This document shows positions 8,883 through 17,406 of a stretch of 64,000 bases of DNA, one piece after another. A model generated the notes under the pieces. It searched no databases. It had not been told where the DNA came from and worked only from the letters and a program-made list of their open reading frames with translations. The position numbers and the translations under genes are program-made. This DNA is from JAJPGZ01 sp038229295 (lineage in GTDB: Bacteria > Verrucomicrobiota > Verrucomicrobiia > Chthoniobacterales > UBA10450), in the NCBI GenBank assembly GCA_038229295.1, contig JBBROO010000009.1, positions 1 to 64,000 on the forward strand, given 5' to 3'. How positions within the stretch are numbered: position 1 is the first letter of the stretch; each line of letters starts with the position of its first letter.

Positions 8883-10937
8883 CTATTGGGGCAGCGCCGT
8901 GCCCGATTTGGATTTCACCAACCCGATGTCGGCACTGTTGAGGTTGCCGTCGACGTTCACATCGGAGCGGAAATTCGAACCGGTCACAAACTGTCCCGAT
9001 TGAGATTTGGTCTGAGCGATATCGCCAGAGTTTACAAAGGTGTCAGCGGTTGTGTCACCGATGAGCACGCCCATTCTCGGTCCAACGACGTTGCCGCTGT
9101 TTCCCATTGAATCGAGCGTACCGTTTAGAGTAACGGTCAAATACTGCGCATTGGTGACACCGGTGAGATTGACCGTGTATTGATTTGGGTTCGGGCCAAG
9201 AGAGCTGCTGGAGACACTGCCCGTTCCGCTGGTAACGCTGGCACTCGCAACAGTGGTATTATTCACGAAGGTAAAGACGAGAGTGTAATCGCCGTTGGCG
9301 CCACCGCGACGACATTCGATGCCGGGGTTGCCCGACAGTGGAAGATCGACATCGAACGTGCCCGCAATGCCGTGAACTTTCCTCGAGACGGCACCAAGTA
9401 ATTGCACCGGTAAAGTCTCCCGATAGCCGAGGGCAACGAAATCGCGCGGATATTCCGGGGACAGATTATAGTTAATCGTGCCAGCTGTAACAACCCGGCG
9501 GCCATCCCGGGAGACGTTGACACCAACAGGATCGCCGCCCTCGCCCGCCGCGGTCGCGTAACGCGCCGCCCAGAGCTGCTCTCCCGTGCCGCCATCGTAG
9601 CCGATCGTCATCAGGTCAGCTGCACTGCCACCCGATGCTCCGCCATTGTAAGGCGGCCCGTTGCGGCCCGTCATATAGACGCGGCTACCGTCGGTACTGA
9701 CCGCGAGGGCCCATGCGCGCTCGTCGCGCGGGGTGCCGTAGTGCGCGGCGAAGAGTTGCACGCCGGTCGCGGCATCGTAGGCGATCGTCCCGAAGTCGTA
9801 GTCACCGAATCGCGTGTTCACTACCAGCCCTGTTACGTAAACCCGCGCCTGGCGGGAACCGTCGCCCAGCGTGACCTCGGGTCCTGCCGCGATGGCAGTG
9901 GGAATATTGCCGCCGCCCACAAAATCGCCTTTGTAGGTGGAGACCCAGAGATTAACTCCGGTTGAGGCATCGTATGCAACGGTATCAAAGACCGCGGTAT
10001 AATCTTGCGGAAGGTACGGCTGTGCTATGGCGACCGCGAACAGTTTGCCGCCCACAGGATCTATGGCCAGTCTCTGCGCCTGTGCCCCTTGCCCGAGGTT
10101 GATCGCAGTGCTCCAGGCAATCTCTCCAGACAGAGAGTCGTAGCGGGTTGTGACGATGTCGCCGGTTTGCAGAACAAATGTGAGCGTATAAATACTCGAC
10201 CCCGCGGCGACTATCCCGCGGACATAGGCGGGGGCGCCACCCCCGACTCGCGTCCACCGCACATGGCCGTCGGAAGTATCGTATGCCCTAACAAATCCCA
10301 CCTCGCCGTTAGCGTCAACCGCGCCGGTGATCACCACCGTGGCTCCGTCAGCCGAGAAGGCCAGGGATGACACAGGGCCAGACGCAGGGCCAGTGCCGAA
10401 ACCGCCACCACGATCGTACGAGGCCGTCCACAGTTGTTCGCCGGTCGTCGCATTGTAGGCAACGACGGCGATGTCCCACCCCACGCCGAACCCGACCCGC
10501 GGCAGGCGGTCATAGTAACCGAGCACGACGACCTTGCCGCCATCGGGGCTTACTGCGACATACCGCGCATAATTGTCGCCGGACGGCGATGCGTCAAAGA
10601 CCGCCTGCCACAGCTTCGCACCCGTGACCACATCAATCGCGGTAGTCAGTACGTTGCCCTGCCCGTATATAGGGATCGGAAAAGTGTCGCCGGTGATGTA
10701 TTCCACAGTGCCGTCCGGGCTCATCGCCGCGGCGAAAGCCTGGTTGGAGCCATAGGGGACTCCCGCCACCTCGCGCGGGACCGTCGTCACCCACGCTTCG
10801 CACCGGTCATCATCCCCCGGGGACGAGCAGCCGCTCGGCGTGCCCGCGACACTCGGCGTACCCACGACAGCCACAGGCGCAACAGATTTGCCGATGAGAT
10901 CGCCGGGGATCGCCGCCGATCCAGGAGACGCCATCAT
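8883..10937 (-). CDS. Paralogous propeller protein with dockerin-like C-terminus, possibly 5'-truncated
   Basis: It has the same design as its downstream neighbour: repeats with MSPDGTVEYITGD and VSPDGGKVVVLG patterns, then a linker holding the shared GTFDVDLPL segment, and a dockerin-like tail (GDTTADTFVNSGDIAQTKS, then DVNVDGNLNSADIGLVKS). The frame stays open to 11147, but that stretch overlaps the divergent kelch gene and has no signal peptide. I place the start at the double ATG near 10937. Lacking a signal peptide, unlike its paralog, it may have lost its 5' end by recombination. Its stop directly abuts the outermost possible start of the next gene. Confidence 0.75.
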   Translation of the reverse strand: MMASPGSAAIPGDLIGKSVAPVAVVGTPSVAGTPSGCSSPGDDDRCEAWVTTVPREVAGVPYGSNQAFAAAMSPDGTVEYITGDTFPIPIYGQGNVLTTAIDVVTGAKLWQAVFDASPSGDNYARYVAVSPDGGKVVVLGYYDRLPRVGFGVGWDIAVVAYNATTGEQLWTASYDRGGGFGTGPASGPVSSLAFSADGATVVITGAVDANGEVGFVRAYDTSDGHVRWTRVGGGAPAYVRGIVAAGSSIYTLTFVLQTGDIVTTRYDSLSGEIAWSTAINLGQGAQAQRLAIDPVGGKLFAVAIAQPYLPQDYTAVFDTVAYDASTGVNLWVSTYKGDFVGGGNIPTAIAAGPEVTLGDGSRQARVYVTGLVVNTRFGDYDFGTIAYDAATGVQLFAAHYGTPRDERAWALAVSTDGSRVYMTGRNGPPYNGGASGGSAADLMTIGYDGGTGEQLWAARYATAAGEGGDPVGVNVSRDGRRVVTAGTINYNLSPEYPRDFVALGYRETLPVQLLGAVSRKVHGIAGTFDVDLPLSGNPGIECRRGGANGDYTLVFTFVNNTTVASASVTSGTGSVSSSSLGPNPNQYTVNLTGVTNAQYLTVTLNGTLDSMGNSGNVVGPRMGVLIGDTTADTFVNSGDIAQTKSQSGQFVTGSNFRSDVNVDGNLNSADIGLVKSKSGTALPQ

Positions 10938-10992
10938 AATTATTGAGAGCGGATTCCTGTTCCGATCTGACTGCTCCGGCCGAACTAAAACT

Positions 10993-11791
10993 GTGAAATC
11001 ATTGATTCGTTTCGTTTTCCTTTTCCTGGGCTTTCTCGTTATCGGCGCGCTCGCATTCAGCGCGCAGGCATCGGATAAGAAGAAAACATTCGCTGCTCGC
11101 GAAGCGCCTCTCGCGATAGCCCCCGCAAGTAGCGGAGGCTCATTCACCGCGGTAGGATCGATGACCGCTGCGCGCTATTTTCAGACGGCGACACTGCTCG
11201 GGAATGGCAAGGTCCTGATCGCCGGAGGCACCACGGGAAGCGCGACCTTGAACACGGCGGAGCTGTTCGATCCTGCCTCGGGGACTTTCAGATCACTCTC
11301 TCCCAACACCATGACTTCGGCGCGCCGCCAGCACACGGCAACGATGCTCCCGAGCGGCAAGGTTTTGTTTACTGGAGGCAAGATGGGAAGCGCGACATTG
11401 AATACGGCCGAGCTGTTCGATCCGGCTTCGGGAACATTCACTCTGGTACCCAACACCATGACCTCGGGGCGCCACAGCCACACGGCAACGCTGCTCGCGA
11501 ACGGCAAGGTTTTGCTTGCAGGAGGCTACACGGGAAGCGTCTTCACGAACACGGCCGAGCTGTTCGACCCGGCCTCGGGAGCATTCACTCTGGTGTCCAA
11601 CACGATGACCGCGCCGCATTACCAGCACACCGCGACGCTCCTCCCGAGCGGCAAGGTTTTGATCGCCGGTGGCGGAGCTGTTCGATCCAGCATCGAGCAC
11701 TTACTTCCGTGAAGATGTTACTGTCGATGGCAACCTTAACAGCGGCGACATCGCGTTGTTAAAGTCCAAATCGGGAACCGCGCTACCGTAA
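10993..11791 (+). pseudogene. Kelch-repeat secreted protein, frameshifted before its dockerin-like tail
   Basis: From a GTG at 10993 a signal peptide (IRFVFLFLGFLVIGALAFSA) leads into kelch repeats of about 53 residues, each with NGKVLIAGG...NTAELFDPASGTF. The open frame ends at 11712 after the aberrant segment GGGAVRSSIEHLLP. Reading plus one from 11672 restores the family sequence: AELFDPASSTYFREDV, then DGNLNSGDIALLKSKSGTA, ending at 11791. The tail nearly matches that of the 862-residue neighbour. A small deletion between two AELFDPAS-type segments would explain both the lost repeat portion and the frameshift. A truncated secreted kelch protein may still be made. Confidence 0.75.
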
Positions 11792-12409
11792 GCGAACGAA
11801 GACAAAGTATCGTGCAAAAGGATTGCTCCTCGTAATCCGGGCATTTTTAATCTCCATAGTCTAGTCGCTTTTACTCTTTGCTCGGTCGGACTCTCTTTAG
11901 CGCTGGTAAGCTTTGCGGCCGAACCGCGGATACGCGCGAAGGACGAGGTTTGCTCGCTCCAACGCATCTCCTCCAGTCCCACCGGGCGTGCTCGCGCCAA
12001 TGCGGGTATGCCTTTCCATGGAGAGATCGACTAACGATGTGGGTGCTGCTGCCTAACGACCCTGGTGTTAGCTGTTCTAAGGTGATGAACCTAGCCTCTC
12101 CGAGCGTTCCGTGATTAATGGAGCGCGAGGTGTGGTGACCGACGGTGGCATGCCGCCAAATACCGAGCTTCTTCGATCTCGTCAAAAGGTTGGAGTGCAT
12201 CGACTATGTCTCGCACAGCTTGCAGGTCATCGGGTCGCCGATACCGCCACTGCAATAATGCCTAACAGAGCACGCGTTCAGTCCTGACTTTTCTGGATAG
12301 AAGTGGACTATCGGAAAATGCTCAGGGGCAAACGGTGAACCCCTCATATTATATGAACCAACTAAAACGTTAAGTTGCGTTTGCTCAGATCAGCGACTAG
12401 CTAGGCTGC
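11792..12409. other. 618-base stretch without a recognisable gene
   Basis: Short open frames exist on both strands, but none has a plausible protein composition, start context or recognisable motif. Two CCTAACGA/CCTAACAGA words lie near 12043 and 12262. No tRNA, repeat array or terminator pair is evident. The stretch may be the remains of older island genes. Confidence 0.5.
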
Positions 12410-12736
12410 ATGGACTTATCTCTTAAAGCTCTCGAAGAAGCAGTTGGCATTCGTCGTCAGATCAATGCGCTGGAAAAGCGTCTTACCTCGTTGTTTGGAG
12501 CTTCCTCTGTAACTTCGGGCACCGTGGGCCATAAGCGGGTGTCAGCAGTGACTCGGGCCAAATTAGCTGCCGCCGCCAGAGCCCATTGGGCCAAACGAAA
12601 AGGTGGTAAGACTTCGACTACTACCGCCCCAACCGCTAGGAAAAGGGGAAGCATTACCCCTGCGGGAAGGAAGAAACTTTCACAACTCATGAAAGCGCGG
12701 TGGGCGGCGAAGCGAAAATCGACAGCAAAGAAGTAA
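12410..12736 (+). CDS. Small basic protein with two Lys/Arg/Ala repeats, probably nucleic-acid binding
   Basis: A 108-residue, strongly basic protein. Residues 1-30 form an amphipathic helix with coiled-coil character (LEEAVGIRRQINALEKRL). Two related segments follow: SAVTRAKLAAAARAHWAKRK at about 45-64 and TPAGRKKLSQLMKARWAAKR at about 84-103, each a helix ending in W-A-x-K-R. Such repeats are seen in histone-H1-like or other DNA-binding small proteins. Function is inferred from composition only. It is the only convincing intact small gene in the right part of the tRNA-flanked segment. Confidence 0.7.
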   Translation: MDLSLKALEEAVGIRRQINALEKRLTSLFGASSVTSGTVGHKRVSAVTRAKLAAAARAHWAKRKGGKTSTTTAPTARKRGSITPAGRKKLSQLMKARWAAKRKSTAKK

Positions 12737-13250
12737 GTTCAGACACAAGCTCAAATTCAAGTTTCAAGGTTTAGACCACCGCGTTTCTGGCCATTCATGG
12801 CTGCATTCCACTGCGGGCTCATCTACTCTTCGAAGAGCCGACCGAATTTCAGCGATTCAGCAAGGCTCATACATCGCGAGCGATGCGTCACTTACGATTT
12901 CGCGCGGCTGATGGACGAATTACAAGGGGCGTTCATAACAGTGAAAGCTGCGCATACGGACAGTCCGCGGTTGGCTGCTCGAGACAACTATGCACCTTCG
13001 CGAAGACGCGGTTTTAACGGATCTGCGAGGCGAGCCAGTACATTCACGATTCGAGACTCGTCTAAGCATACAGGGATGAAGTGATTCCGCGTTGTGCACC
13101 GCACCGGTATAAGTAGTTTCCGATCCTTCATAGAACAAATCCTGTTAAAACGTGAATTTATGCTACCGATTCTGCTACCAATCGTGCTACCGATTTTGAC
13201 AGCACGAAAGGACACGTGGCAGCACGATTTACCTGGTAAAATGCACTTTC
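12737..13250. other. 514-base non-coding stretch before tRNA-Lys
   Basis: No convincing coding region. A small tandem pattern around GCTACCGATT occurs near 13160-13195 (three diverged copies of TGCTACCRATTNTG). The rest has no recognisable RNA or repeat. It would form the right end of the putative island next to the intact tRNA gene. Confidence 0.5.
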
Positions 13251-13323
<73 letters not shown>

Positions 13324-13338
13324 AAAATTTCGCTGCCG

Positions 13339-14262
13339 ATGAAACGCGTTCTCTTTTATCGCGACTTCCAACGCTTCACCGGCGGTCATCTCAAAGTCTG
13401 GGACTATTTTAATCACGTCGCCGCTTCATTGGCCTACGAGCCGCGGGTTTCATTTTCGCCGGACTCGAAATGGGATTCGACAAATCCGTGGTCTGATTTT
13501 CGGACGAGCGTGGTCGAGTGGGAGCCTAACAAGGGCGATGTTCTTTTTCTCGGTGGCACCGATTGGCGCGCCCTGCCAGAATCACAACGCGCCAATTTCC
13601 CCAAGCCGGTCATCAACCTCATTCAACATCCACGTCATGCTGATGCCGGCAGTGAATTGCGCGAGTTCCTGAAACATCGCGCGCTGCGTATCTGCGTGAG
13701 CGAAGAGGTCGCCGAGGCGATCAAGCAAACGGGTGAAGTGAATGGCCCCGTGTTTGTGATTCCAAATGGAATCGACCTGAGCGCGGCGGCGGAGGTCTCA
13801 CCTAACGAACGCAAGATCGACATCTTGATTTGCGGACTGAAAGCGCCCGAGCTGGCGCGCGATCTCCAGGCAGCGCTCGCGAATACGCACGGAAATGTGC
13901 GTGCGATCACAGACTGGATGCCGCGCGCTGAATTTTTGCGCCACCTCGCCGATGCGAAAATCACCGTGTTCCTGCCACGCCCGGTCGAAGGTTTTTACCT
14001 GCCGCCGTTGGAGGGAATGGCTTGCGGAACGGTCGTTGTTTGTCCGGATTGTCTCGGCAATCGCAGTTTCTGCATCGACCGCGTAAACTGCTTTAGCCCC
14101 CCGCTCAATGTGAAAGCGATCGCGACCTGCGCCGAAATTGCGCAAAAGCAAACCGACGAAGAGCGCACGCGAATGCTTGAGCGCGCGAAAGAGACCGCGC
14201 TCATGCATTCACTCATGAGCGAACGAGAAAGTTTTTTGCGGCTCCTAAGATCGACATCGTGA
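13339..14262 (+). CDS. Glycosyltransferase, GT4/GT-B type
   Basis: A 307-residue protein with a C-terminal Rossmann half typical of GT-B enzymes. Visible elements are VFVIPNGIDLSAA near residue 140 and FYLPPLEGMACGTVVVCPD near 219-237, where the two Glu residues correspond to the E-x7-E nucleotide-sugar site. It lacks a signal peptide and should act at the cytoplasmic face of the membrane. Next to a sulfotransferase and a GT2 gene it suggests a surface-glycan or lipid-linked sugar locus. The sugar donor is unknown. It begins 15 bases after the tRNA. Confidence 0.8.
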   Translation: MKRVLFYRDFQRFTGGHLKVWDYFNHVAASLAYEPRVSFSPDSKWDSTNPWSDFRTSVVEWEPNKGDVLFLGGTDWRALPESQRANFPKPVINLIQHPRHADAGSELREFLKHRALRICVSEEVAEAIKQTGEVNGPVFVIPNGIDLSAAAEVSPNERKIDILICGLKAPELARDLQAALANTHGNVRAITDWMPRAEFLRHLADAKITVFLPRPVEGFYLPPLEGMACGTVVVCPDCLGNRSFCIDRVNCFSPPLNVKAIATCAEIAQKQTDEERTRMLERAKETALMHSLMSERESFLRLLRSTS

Positions 14263-14307
14263 TGCCGGTGATCTTGCACCGGCAAAATCGTTATGGTAGT
14301 CAGCGCC

Positions 14308-15162
14308 ATGCGTAACGTGCTTATCACCGGAACGCCGCGTTCGGGGACCACGCTCCTCTGCGCGTTGCTTAACAAACTCCCCGACACGGTCGCACTGCAC
14401 GAGCCGATGAATGTCTGGGATTTTCCGAATTGCCGCGACGCCAGCGCGGTAGCAGATGTCATCGGAAAATTTTGTGACGAGACCCGCACGTCCTTGCATG
14501 AACACGGCTTCGCCATGTCGAAGCACGTTCAGGGAAAAATTCCGGATAACGTCGCGGCTGACCAGGTGAATCGAGCGGGAACGCGGCTCCGGCATACGGA
14601 GCATGGCCCGGTCGTGGTCGATAAACCGTTATCGCAAAATTTCGATCTCGCGATTAAACATCCGGTCGCGTTTTCGGCGTTACTCGAAACGTTGTCGCAA
14701 CGCTTTGAATGCTACGCCATCATTCGAAATCCTCTCGCCACGCTTGCGTCCTGGAACAGCCTCGCCTGGCTCAATGTTAAAGATGGACACGCGCCCATCG
14801 GCGAAAAGCTCGATGTCGATCTTGCGCGAGATTTGGCTAACGAGCCCGATCCGTTCGAAAGACAAATCCGCATCCTGGAATGGTTTTACGATCGCTTTCG
14901 TCATTTCCTCCCCGACGGCGCGCTGGTTAAATATGAAGACTTGATCGCATCCCATGGCCGTGAGTTGGCAAAATTTTTTCCGGCGGCGGCAGATTTCGAT
15001 GAGAACCTCAGCTCGAAGAACGTGAACAAATATTACGATCGCGGATTGATGATGGAACTTGGCCAGCGATTGTTGCGGCGCGACGGACCGCTCTGGCATT
15101 TCTATGGCAAACGCGACGTGGAAAATTTATTGACCGAAGTCAGCTCCACGGCACCGGTGTGA
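14308..15162 (+). CDS. Sulfotransferase-family protein
   Basis: A 284-residue protein beginning MRNVLITGTPRSGTTLL. The TPRSGTT loop is the 5'-phosphosulfate-binding motif of PAPS-dependent sulfotransferases. A second conserved region, YAIIRNPLATLASWNSL near residue 135, matches the 3'-phosphate-binding R-x-P segment. It probably transfers sulfate from PAPS to a glycan or lipid. An ATG at 14293 in the same frame is an alternative start adding five residues. It follows the glycosyltransferase in the same direction, suggesting joint glycan synthesis and sulfation. Confidence 0.85.
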   Translation: MRNVLITGTPRSGTTLLCALLNKLPDTVALHEPMNVWDFPNCRDASAVADVIGKFCDETRTSLHEHGFAMSKHVQGKIPDNVAADQVNRAGTRLRHTEHGPVVVDKPLSQNFDLAIKHPVAFSALLETLSQRFECYAIIRNPLATLASWNSLAWLNVKDGHAPIGEKLDVDLARDLANEPDPFERQIRILEWFYDRFRHFLPDGALVKYEDLIASHGRELAKFFPAAADFDENLSSKNVNKYYDRGLMMELGQRLLRRDGPLWHFYGKRDVENLLTEVSSTAPV

Positions 15163-15171
15163 AAAATCTCT

Positions 15172-15501
15172 TTTTATCCACAGATTTCGCAGATTTCCGC
15201 AGATTTTTTCGGAACCGTTCTTTTGAATCTGAGGAAGAACTTTGTTCAGGTGCGAGACGGCGAGCTTCTTTCCGCCAACCACGAGTTCGGCCTTCTCAGG
15301 CATATTTTTTCATCCACAGATTACGCAGATTTTCGCAGATTAAAGAGAACCGGAAATCCTTCTCCGAGAAATCTGTGTAAATCTGTGAAATCTGTGGACG
15401 AACAAACTCTCATTCAGTCTTCATTGGAAATACGCCCAGATTTTCTCGGTACCGTTCTTTTAAATCTGCGAGGGAATTAGGGTTCTGTAATCTGTGGATC
15501 C
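15172..15501. repeat. Intergenic CCACAGATTACGCAGATT-type repeats
   Basis: Several copies of ATCCACAGATTnCGCAGATT and its complement lie between the sulfotransferase and GT2 genes: near 15172-15210, 15311-15344, complement copies near 15370-15400 and a partial one at 15484-15501. Related copies face each other and could form long hairpins. The same repeat occurs at 29152-29183, so it is a dispersed intergenic family. No gene is visible in this stretch apart from spurious short frames. Confidence 0.8.
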
Positions 15502-16191
15502 GTGAAAATCTCCGTCGTCATTCCCTGTTTCAACGAGCGGCAAACGATCGAGCAAATCGTCACCGCTGTGCGCGCCGCGCCGATTGCCGAAATTGAAATC
15601 ATCATCGTGGATGATTGCTCGACCGACGGCACCGTCGAAATGCTCAAAGAAAAACTGAGCGCGGCGGTAGACCGGATTATTTATCAGCCGCGCAATCGCG
15701 GTAAAGGCGCGGCGTTGCGCGCTGGATTCGCCGTCGCCACTGGCGACGTCATTTTGATTCAGGACGCCGATCTTGAATATAGTCCGGCCGATTATCCGAG
15801 CCTGCTCGAACCGATTCTTTCCGGAAACGCCGACGTTGTTTATGGATCGCGCTTCATGGGCGCGCGCGCGCATCGCGTTCTTTATTTTTGGCACATGGTC
15901 GGCAATCGCTTTCTCACTTTGCTTTCGAATATGTTTACTAATCTCAACCTGACCGACGTGGAAACTTGCTACAAAGCATTCCGCGCCTCGCTGCTGAAAG
16001 ATGTCGATCTTCGGGAAAATGGTTTCGGCTTCGAAGTTGAGATCACCGCGAAATTAGCGAAAGCGCGTTGTCGTATTTACGAAGTGGGAATTTCGTACGG
16101 CGGACGAACGTATGCCGAAGGAAAAAAGGTAAGTTGGAAAGATGGCTTCCGCGCCATCTACGCGATTGTGCGCTATAATCTCTTTAAGTGA
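15502..16191 (+). CDS. Family 2 glycosyltransferase (dolichol-phosphate mannosyltransferase-like)
   Basis: A 229-residue protein starting from a GTG. It has the GT-A nucleotide-binding start VVIPCFNERQTIEQIV, the DDCSTDGT motif near residue 37 and the D-x-D metal site in QDADLEY near residue 90. There is no transmembrane tail, as in short DPM1-like enzymes. It probably moves a sugar from a nucleotide donor to polyprenyl phosphate at the inner membrane. The gene lies directly after the repeat-rich gap, and the integron-like array begins about 270 bases after its stop. Confidence 0.88.
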   Translation: MKISVVIPCFNERQTIEQIVTAVRAAPIAEIEIIIVDDCSTDGTVEMLKEKLSAAVDRIIYQPRNRGKGAALRAGFAVATGDVILIQDADLEYSPADYPSLLEPILSGNADVVYGSRFMGARAHRVLYFWHMVGNRFLTLLSNMFTNLNLTDVETCYKAFRASLLKDVDLRENGFGFEVEITAKLAKARCRIYEVGISYGGRTYAEGKKVSWKDGFRAIYAIVRYNLFK

Positions 16192-16464
16192 ATCGCGTGT
16201 CGAGCCGATCAAAGAAATAGTTGAGCTCGGTCGCACCTCTAACTTTACTTCGCAGACGATTCCGGCAAAGAACATCGAGGTTGGTAAAGGACGAGCACTG
16301 GAGATGGGTGGCCCGCCTGCGCGGCCGTAGCCGACTCCGGCGTGGCGAGGCCCGGGTGCTGGAGTGTTCGGTTGATAGCGAGGAAATTTTTCGCGAGAAG
16401 CCGAGCTGAACGGAAGAGAAATGAATGCGCAACAAGTTCGCGCCTTTGGTTGTCTTGCGTACCG
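16192..16464. other. Non-coding gap between the GT2 gene and the cassette array
   Basis: No convincing gene on either strand. A short hairpin-like GC-rich stretch (GCGCGGCCGTAGCC... near 16319-16350) resembles other intergenic palindromes in the window. It forms the distal end of the attC array on the minus strand. Confidence 0.45.
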
Positions 16465-16587
16465 GTCTAACGAGAACAAGCTCAGCCACCGCTGGCGAGG
16501 GCGAGCGTGAACTGCAATAGAGGTGTTTTCATAAATTGAGGCGCCGCTTCGGAGCGGCCAGCGGTTGGCTGCATCGTTTGGTTAGAC
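16465..16587 (-). repeat. attC-like recombination site 1
   Basis: It is bounded by GTCTAAC at 16465-16471 and its exact complement GTTAGAC at 16581-16587, fitting the RYYYAAC...GTTRRRY attC ends. Inside, AGCCACCGCTGGC faces GCCAGCGGTTGGCT, a near-perfect stem with one unpaired extra base, as expected for a folded attC bottom strand. Length is 123 nt. Confidence 0.85.
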
Positions 16588-16621
16588 CTGGGCAGCGGGA
16601 CATAGTGGACTCTTGCCACCG

Positions 16622-17116
16622 TTAGTCCGAAAAATGTTCTCGCGTCTTCTCCAGCAGGGTCTTTGAATTGGCGTATACCATGCGAAGAAACGGGCGGAGA
16701 GATTCGCTGCCCTCTTCAGCAAGCATGGCTTTCGACCATGCTGAATACTCAGTCACCCCTTTGGCCATATGGCTAGCTCCTATGATCGCGAAATCGAAGA
16801 GTTCGTCGTGTAGATATTGGTCTTCGTTTTCCACTGGGCTTTCTAAAGTAGGATGGGCCTCTGGCGGAAGATGACTATAAAAGCGGCCATAAGAGCGGTC
16901 GAAGTCTGCTCGGAAATCGCATCGCGACTTCTTCGAAAGGGGTGACAGCATGATAGCAACGATACCGAGCCATGTGCCCACGTTGAGCGCTGCATTGTCG
17001 GCGACCCACGCTGCGGCTAATGGCCAAAAGAAACCGACGAGAAAGAGAGCGACGAATAGCACAACGACCCAGAAAATAGGTGTGATAAGCAGACGAGTAT
17101 AGACACGCGAACTCAT
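16622..17116 (-). CDS. Cassette-encoded membrane protein, 164 aa
   Basis: It begins MSSRVYTRLLITPIFW, with two predicted helices: one of about 22 residues (WVVVLFVALFLVGFFWPLAA) and one at LNVGTWLGIVAIMLS. A soluble C-terminal domain rich in charged and aromatic residues follows (KSRCDFRADFDRSYGRF). I do not recognise the family. Its ATG overlaps the TGA of the 49-residue peptide gene upstream (ATGA), so the two are probably translated together from one cassette. The stop lies 34 bases from attC site 1. Confidence 0.7.
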   Translation of the reverse strand: MSSRVYTRLLITPIFWVVVLFVALFLVGFFWPLAAAWVADNAALNVGTWLGIVAIMLSPLSKKSRCDFRADFDRSYGRFYSHLPPEAHPTLESPVENEDQYLHDELFDFAIIGASHMAKGVTEYSAWSKAMLAEEGSESLRPFLRMVYANSKTLLEKTREHFSD

Positions 17117-17262
17117 GTCACCGCGCGACACCAACCGGATGGCGCGCGGCAACCCAGGCCGATCGCGAAACCGAGCGGCAACCAGAGCAGCGCGAAAATG
17201 CCCTGAACCTTCAGCATCACGCCGAGTAGCACACAGAACAGCAGACCAGTGATCGCTTGCAT
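17113..17262 (-). CDS. Cassette-encoded hydrophobic peptide, 49 aa
   Basis: The ATG at 17262 lies 11 bases after the recombination point of attC site 2. The product MQAITGLLFCVLLGVMLKVQ onward has two hydrophobic segments and ends CRAPSGWCRAVT. Its TGA overlaps the ATG of the following gene by the ATGA arrangement. Its position as first gene of the cassette, the coupling and the composition all support it being real. Function unknown; small membrane peptide paired with a larger membrane protein. Confidence 0.6.
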   Translation of the reverse strand: MQAITGLLFCVLLGVMLKVQGIFALLWLPLGFAIGLGCRAPSGWCRAVT

Positions 17263-17272
17263 GCGTGTTGAG

Positions 17273-17395
17273 GCCTAGCGACAACAAGCGGTGCGACCGC
17301 CGTCGAGGGCGCGCATCGTTGCGACTAAAACTGTGTTGCTCATTTGAAACATGAATGCACGTCCGGTGGCGGCTTGCTCCAGCGCTTGGTTAGAC
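17273..17395 (-). repeat. attC-like recombination site 2
   Basis: It runs from GCCTAGC (one mismatch to RYYYAAC) at 17273-17279 to GTTAGAC at 17389-17395, 123 nt. The inner arms GCGACCGCC and GGTGGCGGCTTGC are partly complementary. The end segment CAGCGCTTGGTTAGAC resembles that of the other two sites (CATCGTTTGGTTAGAC and CATCGATTAGTTAGGC). Weaker than sites 1 and 3 but of the same length and position relative to a gene end. Confidence 0.75.
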
Positions 17396-17406
17396 CGTTC
17401 CATCGC

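Noticed and set aside
11871..12200. Short frames on both strands in the island gap
   Set aside because: Composition is unlike the neighbours, they overlap one another, and no motif or signal is visible.
12797..13084. 95-residue frame before tRNA-Lys
   Set aside because: No coding-like composition or ribosome-binding site; an opposite frame of similar length exists.
6192..13250. Prophage or conjugative element
   Set aside because: No phage structural, integrase, relaxase or type IV secretion gene could be recognised.
15172..15501. CRISPR array at the clustered CCACAGATT repeats
   Set aside because: Repeats are short, irregular and in both orientations with no constant spacers; no cas gene is in the window.
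16054..16489. Minus-strand frames at the end of the GT2 gene as a further cassette
   Set aside because: They overlap the GT2 coding region or attC site 1 and have an Arg/Ser-rich shadow-like composition.
17262..17287. Start of the 164-residue cassette gene inside attC site 2
   Set aside because: The open frame runs through the recombination site; the ATGA coupling at 17116 gives a better start.
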